NCBI GenBank assembly: GCA_018296165.2
Contig: JACKQL020000008.1
Location: 186,001-250,000 of the forward strand
Direction of reading: 5' to 3'
Length of the DNA: 64,000 nt
Source: Termitomyces sp. T153
Taxonomy: Eukaryota; Basidiomycota; Agaricomycetes; Agaricales; Lyophyllaceae
The position numbers and the translations under genes were made by a program. A model generated the notes under the pieces. It was not told the origin of the DNA and ran no database searches. It saw only the letters and a program-made list of their open reading frames with translations. Position 1 is the first letter of the stretch. Each line of letters starts with the position of its first letter. Of the stretch, positions 56,628 through 64,000 are shown in pieces.

Positions 56628-57430
56628 TTACCCATTGTAGCACCTAATTTCTTTTCTTTTCTTGTCTTGAAGCCCTGACCAATTACGTCATTCAACTCAA
56701 CTCAATAATCGCGACGATCGCGTGGGGACCTAGATCTAGAAATTGAACGGCGGATGGAAACCGAGTCTCGCCGCCGATTTTTTATCTATCTAGGCAAGTC
56801 GGACTCGGACTCGGACTCGGACTCGGACAAGGAAGTTCTGTGTCCGACGATTTTTTTTTTCTTTGAAGGCTTAGTGGATCAAGTATTACATTCCCATTCC
56901 TTGTTAACATCAAAACATTAACAGGCTAATTGTATTCAACTTTAACGACGATGCGTTTGGAATCGAAGGATAAGGATGAAAGGCAACCTCGAAGTATATA
57001 TACCAACAGATGGTGACCCCGCGAACCTAGCAGCATCAGCATGAGTCATCGACACTTTGGGACTTTGGGACTTTGGGATCGGGACGACCACCGGGACGGG
57101 ATCACACACACAAGGAGAAGAAGAATTGCGCAAACCTATGGAAATTCAGCCCTTGGTCATAATTGTGATATTTCGGTCTTGGTATAGATGTGTATGGAAT
57201 CCGCAGGGATGGTATGCACTTCTGACGGCCGCCTCAATCAACCGTGCATGGCCAACAATAGGCATTGAGCGTCGAACGACAACACGTCCCGAAAGCCCAG
57301 CTGATCTTCCGTAAACTGTGTCGCATGAGTTCTTTGCATTGAATTCTCATCTCTCCTCTCTTGGGCGTGGTTCTCACCCCTGCCTCAGCAACCGATATGT
57401 GTACATACATCAGTCTGACGCACCTATAAC
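56628..57430. other. intergenic spacer with short tandem repeats
   Basis: CGGACT hexamers lie at about 56799-56826 and GACTTTGG octamers near 57052-57077. No protein gene recognised. Confidence 0.5.
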
Positions 57431-57529
57431 GGCCGCCTGGCGAAATGGCATCGCGTCTGACTACGATTAATACTTCCAACAGTGTTTATTGTTATCAGGA
57501 GATTGCAGGTTCGACCCCTGCGGTGGTCA
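57431..57529 (+). tRNA. tRNA-Arg (ACG), copy 5, 27-nt intron
   Basis: Exon sequences match copy 1; it has the longest intron of the set. Confidence 0.85.
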
Positions 57530-57807
57530 TTTTTGACGTACATCGTTCATTCTATGTATATTCTTCATTTTTAGACTTATCCTTTCCCAGAAATCTTTGA
57601 GCCTCGCAGCAAACAAGAACAAGTTGATGAACTTTGGTACTTGTACCTCACCAAACAGCATTTTCGTACTCTTAAATTCAAGAAATGGAGATAAAAGAGA
57701 TGGGAATGCAAATACTATTATCTGGTGAACGTAATACTCTGTGTGCATGTAAAGGTATAGACAGCAAAATGTTGAGTATATACGAACAAAAACAGGAAAA
57801 GCCTTCA

Positions 57808-60800
57808 TTACGGTTGCCCCATTTTTACCCTTCTGCCTCTTGCCTGTTTTCTGCGAGGTTTCTTTGACGCCGGATCCCTATCGTCCACACCAAAAGCATC
57901 GTCCGCTCCAAACCTATCTCCAACCATCTCACCTCTGTCCCGCTTCGAAGGTACCTGAACCCGGTCACTCAATGATCGGGAAACCGTCTCTTCCTGCATA
58001 TCGTTCCCAACAGCAGACATCTCCAGTCTCTCCAGCAAAGACCCAGGGCGCCGTGTCATCTCTGTTCTGTTGTCCGGACGCCGCTTCCTTTCCGAGTATT
58101 CGTCACGGCCAACTTTTGAATGCAGCTGTGGCGGCACATCCATGTCCACATTAACATTATAATTGTCATCCCGATGCGACATGTCCAATTCGCGAGGAAC
58201 ATAAGATTCAGATGAATCATGAGAAGATTCCTGTTGATGGCGATCGCGTATCTTCGCATCATTATCCAACATGCGTTTGCCGTACGGAGGGCCGTAAAAG
58301 TCTGACTTTCTTGGTTTGGCTCTTGCAAGGGCATCGGGTCCATGAGATTCGAAAGGAGTCCCATTGAATTGATCAGGATTTGGCGGGAGAGTCTGACGTA
58401 AAGTAACTGAGTCGTCAAAACGATCACTTAAGCGGCCTTCGAGGCCACCTCTGCGAGGTTCATTCGGCTGTCGAGCAAATCGTTCTGTCTGACGCCCCTC
58501 GGACGGAAGAGGTCGGCCCCGCGAACTTCCAGGTCGATCACGAGAATCAGGATGACGGGAATGAGGTCTTCCCGTGTCCACATGTGGCGATGTCCTTGAA
58601 ATTAAAGGTGAAGTGGTATGCCGATCATTGATACTTGCACCAGCATTTCCCATGAAGACTTCAGGAGGAGCTTCACCCCGAGGAGTCCATGTTCGAGCCA
58701 ACTGCGAAGGCTGTGTAGATGTCGGCTCAAAGCGAGTGTGTGTCAGTTACAGTACATCCTGAAATTATGGAGAAGACATACGAGAGGGCTGATTGAGAAG
58801 TGATCCCTTTGTGGCCCACCAGCGTCGATGTTGAGGGGTTGCCTCTCAAAAGGCTACAAAACAGTAAACGATGGCATAGATTGTACTAATGCGACTACGC
58901 ACAGGAAGACTGCTATCCCGTCGGCGCGGTGGTGGCCCATCACTCTCAAATTTCCCGGAACGGAACCTATCTGGGTGATCGATGCCGTAACCCTAACACA
59001 AGCTTTGTCAACTACAGAAGGGAAAACAGAGGAAAGTCATACCCTGTCATACTGCAACTCTCTTGATGGATGGGATGCAGCAACAACACCAGCTCTCATG
59101 CTACCGCCGCCTCTCATCTGGCGTTGATTCATCTCGGCGATTTCAGGTACAGGTAAACCAATTGGCATGCGCATAGGTAGCCCAGAAGGACCTCCACTAC
59201 CATTACCAGATTGTTTCCTATGGTTTCCGATCGGTACGGTATTCGGTCCAGAAGCGGAGGATGGTAGTGGGCGTGAATAATCGTTGAATCGCCCACGGTC
59301 TCGACGTCCCTTGAGATAAGGTCAATGATATATACCGACAAGCATTAACTGCACAATCTCTAGCACTCACCCCCCTCTCGGACATATGACCACCGCGTTC
59401 TTCCCGCCATCCGCCATTCTCCCTTACACGACCTCCCATGTGCGGCGGCGGCGATCGCTCTCGATTTGCCCCGCGCGGACCGGGGCCAAAACCCGTTTGC
59501 ATCGTGGGCGATGTAATCTCAATCTGGTTGACCGAAGGATGCATCGCTCGTGGTCCACGCGGAGCATATGTCTGGCCTGAGGGGTAATTTCCAAGTCCAG
59601 TGGATTTATCCTCAGTCTCAGGCCTTCGAATGTCTATGGGAAGACCCATCGGAACCCCCGGATATCCGGACTCGCGAGCTATTTCCTCTTCGCGAGCCGC
59701 TATCTCTTTTCCCCCCTCATCTTGTGCAGTCCTGGAAAAACGCCTCGCCTGGATATTGTAGCGTACATCCTTTTTCATGAGCTCTCGCATTTCCGGGGCG
59801 AGACGCGCCAGATCAGCTACGGAATCCTCGCGATCTTGACCATTTTCGTAATTGTGACTTTGTCCGTAAGGCTGAGAGCGAGAACCCAGCGAGGCATTAC
59901 CGTGTGCTAACCCCTGTATATCGCGCGATCCCATCAATGGTTGTCCATCCTGGTCGCTCAGACGAGAGAGTGAAGTAGAATGATCTTGCGAAAGGCGAAT
60001 AGAACGGTCACGTGGCCGATTTGATACTTCGTGAAACTCGGCATCCTGGGGAGGCAACGGCGGCCTAGCGCGACCTAAATACAACAACCAGCAAATGAAG
60101 CAAAGGACGAAAGGCAGACAGATCCGAGGAAAGGGAAAGAGAAAGCAGACAAGACATCGGTCAAGTAGATGGGAGAGGTTGTGTAATGGTACGTACGTGT
60201 ATGTTGCTCGGAGGAAGAAGCATTTTCCAGATTCTCTGATGCCTGAAACAAAGACGAATTCTCATCAAGAACTTCACGTCTTTGCTGAAGTTCGTGAGGA
60301 GGCGGAGACCTAATGTCATCAGGCACAAACGGATCATCCTCTACTACGGACCGAGGATAAGTCTGCGTTTCGACTGTCGGAAGTCGGGCAGATGGCGGGC
60401 CAGGTTGCAGTATCGATGAAGTAGCCGGCTGTCCGAATCGCGAGGGTCGGTCGCGTTTGCGTTGCGGGCGTGCCATTGATTGAGGTGATACAACGGGATG
60501 GGATATCGCTTGGTGACCTTCTTGTCCACGCGACAGCATGGGCCAATGGCGGGCATGATCTCTTGGTTCCTGATCGCGTATGTGGGTGTCACGTTTGTCT
60601 GGAGGTAGCGATCTGGTTCCTATATAATTTCAAAAAGGGATAGGCAGGAAAAGACATGGGATTCGATACAACATGCAATGAAAGAAGGTGAAGAAAGGGG
60701 GTAAAGAAAAAAATATCCATAATGAGTGTCCTTGAGTCGACAGAGTAGGAGAGGCCGAGGAAGATGGAAGATGGAATGGAGGAACAACGGCGCACGGTGA

Positions 60801-62392
60801 ACTGCCCCAATCAGGCTTCGCAAAACAAGCCCGGGCAGAGACATCGTCTCATTCCGCCCGCGGAGTATCGACGCCACCGTGGCCGTGCCCGCATACGGAG
60901 GGAGGAGGGAGAAGGGAGGACGGGATGAGGCGGATAACGTACTGGAATCGGACATGTTTTGGCTCTCCTCGTGCACAGGCCGATTTCGTTCACGGCAACC
61001 TCTTGCATTTCCGTTTCTCGGTAGCATATGCAGTCTGTTATCGTTCAAAGGTATGTCATAAGGTGTTTCATAGTGTTGGCGTGAGTGACGGCGAGACTCT
61101 TGGTAGGTGTTACTTTGATTCCAACTGTCTCGAGCTGGATACGAGCCTGGCAATGAGTCACTATCTCTATAGATCGATGAATCTGCATCAGTATTGCCAT
61201 TTCGCCCGCCAGTCGAAGAACGCGGAGGTCGAGCGGACCTAGAGGGCAATGACATAGGCAATGGGGAGAGAGATCTAGGGCGTTCACGAGCACGTGGTGA
61301 GGTTTCAGGCGATGGCGTGAACGGTTGATCTGGTCGCGGATTAAAACGTGAATCTACGTCCTCACGATTTCGATAATGTCTGTCATTAGTATTACCACCA
61401 GCGTTTGCGGCGTCTGTTCCAGCTCTCGGGCGATAATGACGATCATTATAAGACATCGTATTTGCCTTTGAAGGAGGGACAATTTGCACATCTGTCACAT
61501 GGTCATGGTCAATTGGCTGAGCGCGCCTAGAGTGTCGAGAAGGTTCCTGAGACTGAGAATGGGAGTGATCAGATCGTCGTGGACTGGAAGATTTGGCTCT
61601 CAAGAACGAATCACTACCGCGACGACAACGAGCGCTGTCGCCACGGAAATGCCTACTAGGTGAAGAGGAAGAAGAGTTGCTCACGGGACGAGTCCAGGTC
61701 GATTCATGGGTCCGCACGTTGTAGTAGTAGGTTCCTCCTGAACCACTTCGCGCTTCACGAGCTTCCCAGCCACGTGGTAGAGGTAGAAGCTCATTCCCTG
61801 AAGTAAGACCTTTTCCATTACCTGTAGTAGATGCGGTCGATGTCGAGGTTCCATGAATCTTGCTGTTGTGAGACTCACTACGACCTGTCGTCCTCGCTTG
61901 TGCCGACATTGCTGTTGCCTCAACTATAGAAGGATGAGAAGGGGGCAGGAAAGGCACATTTGTCACGACTGGTTTCGGAGGGAGAGCATGGGTTATCCTT
62001 GGAGCTAAAGTCGGCTGCGGAGAACGACGACCAGTGCTGCTGTTCCTACGAGGCGTTCCTGTTTTCGAGGACGGTATCTGTGGAGGCAATGAATCTTCCC
62101 GTTGAAGGCTGCTCGGAGTCGCAGTCGAAGGTACATCGTCGGCGCCTACGGAACGTGGCGCGATATTCATTTCGCAATTTGCAACTCCTGCAGTGGGTTC
62201 TGTCTGCTCTTCCTGCCGATACAAATAGATATCCTGCACTTCCTCTTCGTCGCCGAGCGAAACCGCGTCTTCAGTATCGTCGTTGTCGCCCGCAGCAAGG
62301 CGAGCATCAGTGGCACCATTTTCTTTGGCGTCCTGATTTTTGCTTTCTTCATCTTCTGCACCCCAATCCAAAACGTCATTCTCTTCCTCCAT
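57808..62392 (-). CDS. WW-domain low-complexity protein
   Basis: Start MEEENDVLDWGAEDEES. After an acidic N-terminus and a Ser/Pro-rich stretch there is one WW domain (LPRGWEAREARSGSGGTYYY, then THESTWTRP) at about residues 210-240. WW domains bind Pro-rich ligands. The rest is Arg/Ser/Pro-rich and disordered, ending KKPRRKQARGRRVKMGQP, a likely nuclear signal. That suggests an RNA-processing role, but this is inference. Introns join MSDS to RTRSLPP (about 60620-60973, 350 nt, open in frame), QHT to RARPPLPP, GGH-MSERG to GRRDRGRF, and others near 58750-59110. I cannot name the family beyond the WW domain. Confidence 0.75.
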
Positions 62393-62640
62393 GGTGGTTA
62401 TCGTCGAGAGAAAAAGATGAAAGGAAGTATAAGAACAGAAAGACTCTTTGTGGGAAGTTTGACGCTATTTCAATTTAAGCTCCGCTTAAAACCACTCCAT
62501 TCAACCGAATCGACCGTGACTGACGACATGCTTGACGTGCTGTACACCGTCGCCTGCGTGTTCTCTGACACTTTTTCAACGAATCTACTCTTTATCTAAA
62601 CTGGCTCTGCTCCGACGCCAGAGATCTGCTTACGAGACGA
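62393..62640. promoter_or_regulatory. divergent promoter region, WW gene and UNC-50 gene
   Basis: A 248-bp gap between two divergent start codons. No specific site was recognised. Confidence 0.4.
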
Positions 62641-63774
62641 TGGTTCTCCCTACAAGCGCTTCTGAAGATGGAAACATCCACCGCAACTCAAGTAGCCTGA
62701 CCCAACGTATTCCTGTCGTCTTCAGGCGGCTGCATCGCTTTCACCAGATGGTAAGAAATATCTGTCATTTGCATGCTCTATATCTGAAAGAGTGTGAAGG
62801 ATTTCGAGCTCGCAGGCTGGCAGCTCACATATCTTTGCCTAGCACCCCGGAGAGTGTGAGTGTGAGCTTTGCCGGGCTGTACCTTACGAACATAAATTGA
62901 CTATGAACATAGCTATCGGAACGTTTACTTCCATAAACGTTAGTCGCCTGTTTTCATGCCTATGCAAAACTTGATTTCGCTGTAGAAACCAAAAATACTT
63001 GGGCGCGAGACGACCCCGCTATTCTTGTCTTAATATCTGCATGTCTTTGTGGTGGGTCAACTTCCCCCGAGTCATGATATTTTTCTTGAGATTTTTCAAA
63101 GTCGCTGCCGTTGCATGGGCGGTTGTGTATTCATACAACATCTTTGACACCCTCAAGCTTGCCTTCCTTATGATACTGCGAGATTATCTCTTCTCTGGTT
63201 TCATAATTGCCACCATTCTATGGTAAGCCATAATCATCGAGATGTGTTTCGAAAGTTACCTGGCGCCCTTAGGTTGGTTTCGAACCGTATGTTACTCTCT
63301 CCGCCGTCACATACGACACCCGCCGATTCCCAGGTTGAGTGGGCATACGCGTTCGATGTCCACACAAATGCGTTCTTTCCTTTATACCTCGCTCTTTATC
63401 TTGCACAGCTCTTTTTGCTCCCCATAATACTTAAGGATAACTGGGTTTGCCTTTGGGTCGGAAATACCCTCTATCTTGCTGCGTAAGTATTATCGTGTCC
63501 ATTGCTTGTTTCGTCGTAGCGTGATTATTGATCATGTCTGGTTTGCAGATTCGCTCAGTATACATACGGAGTTTATCTCGGCCTAAATGGTATGATTCTG
63601 TTTGCGCTGGAATACCGCTTATCCCTTGACCTGACACAAATCTCAGCTTTGCCATTCCTCATTCGCTCAGAGTTGCTTCTGTCTCCTCTTCTTCCATTAT
63701 TTACCGCCTACATAATATCTCTTCTCGGCTTTAATGTCGCGAAAGGCGTGCTCGATGTATACTTCGGCTCATAG
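62641..63774 (+). CDS. GMH1: UNC-50/GMH1 family Golgi membrane protein
   Basis: Multi-pass Golgi protein linked to Arf-GEF localisation in yeast and receptor trafficking in animals. Start MVLPTSASEDGN, then FRRLHRFHQM and, across short introns, DFELAGWQLTYLC, APRRVYRNVYFHK, TKNTWARDDPAILV and the hydrophobic core. Later come VEWAYAFDVHTNAFFPLY, LFLLPIIL, the NTLYLAA-FAQYTYGVYLGLNALPFL segment and a final pair of membrane helices ending GVLDVYFGS. Six or seven small introns. Motif order and length fit the family throughout, so the gene looks complete. Confidence 0.9.
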
Positions 63775-64000
63775 TCGCACAAAATAGACATCATATCTTC
63801 AGGACGACTCTTTTAAATCCTACTATCAATGACCAGCGCCCTGAACAATCTCTTCCACTCTACTGCAGGCTCTTCCGTTTTTGACTGACATACCGATATA
63901 ACAGTGTATCCTGTAACAGCATACATGGATGTGCCCACTACTGCTACTGCTTCATGGCTTGAAGTATCGTCCTTCGTATTGATTTCAGCAGACGGGTGGT
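63775..64000. other. 3' flank at window end
   Basis: Downstream of UNC-50; no feature recognised before the window ends. Confidence 0.4.

Noticed and set aside
1..64000. CRISPR arrays, operons or Shine-Dalgarno sites
   Set aside because: Introns, tRNA introns and gene families show a eukaryotic nuclear genome. No regularly spaced repeat array was found.

Overview
The window is nuclear DNA from a filamentous basidiomycete, most likely an Agaricomycete. The genes are split by many short GT-AG introns, often with CTAAC-like branch points. The BTB/POZ family and the chromodomain Ty3 elements are typical of mushroom-forming fungi. Recognisable housekeeping genes include ribosomal protein eS26, the CDK9/BUR1 kinase, PIG-A/GPI3, sphingolipid delta-4 desaturase, an SREBP-type bHLH factor and UNC-50/GMH1. 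CDS coordinates run from start codon to stop codon and include introns.

Layout. 1-2181: decayed repeats (end of a minus-strand Ty3 element with its LTR, and an old tRNA-derived SINE-like copy). 2372-4679: intact cytochrome P450. 5867-18583: a nest of decayed chromodomain Ty3 elements, namely a plus-strand copy (5867-9945), an unclassified stretch (9946-11501) and a nearly full-length minus-strand copy (11502-18583). The last carries a 940-bp tRNA-headed retroposon with a 14-bp target-site duplication. 18584-19380: another CpG-poor relic. 19670-28468: eS26, a SUZ12/VEFS-like Polycomb protein, two tRNA-Trp genes and BUR1. 29180-41728: two related BTB genes with a young 8.76-kb Ty3 element between them. 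42583-46895: an MTH1-type Nudix hydrolase and two tandem D-amino-acid oxidase genes. 47115-55463: PIG-A, an alpha/beta hydrolase, tRNA-Gly, and the divergent desaturase/SREBP pair. 55682-57529: five tRNA-Arg(ACG) copies. 57808-63774: a WW-domain protein and UNC-50.

Two themes stand out. First, the old transposons have almost no CpG (none from 13501 to 14160), and all five differences between the LTRs of the young element are CpG transitions. Both fit cytosine methylation followed by deamination. Second, the 155 bp between the sphingolipid desaturase and the SREBP-like factor hold three CACGTG E-boxes inside a short tandem repeat, which suggests shared or autoregulatory lipid control. The genes do not otherwise form an obvious biosynthetic cluster. 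P450, DAAO and hydrolase are common singletons, and neighbours are mostly divergent or convergent pairs.
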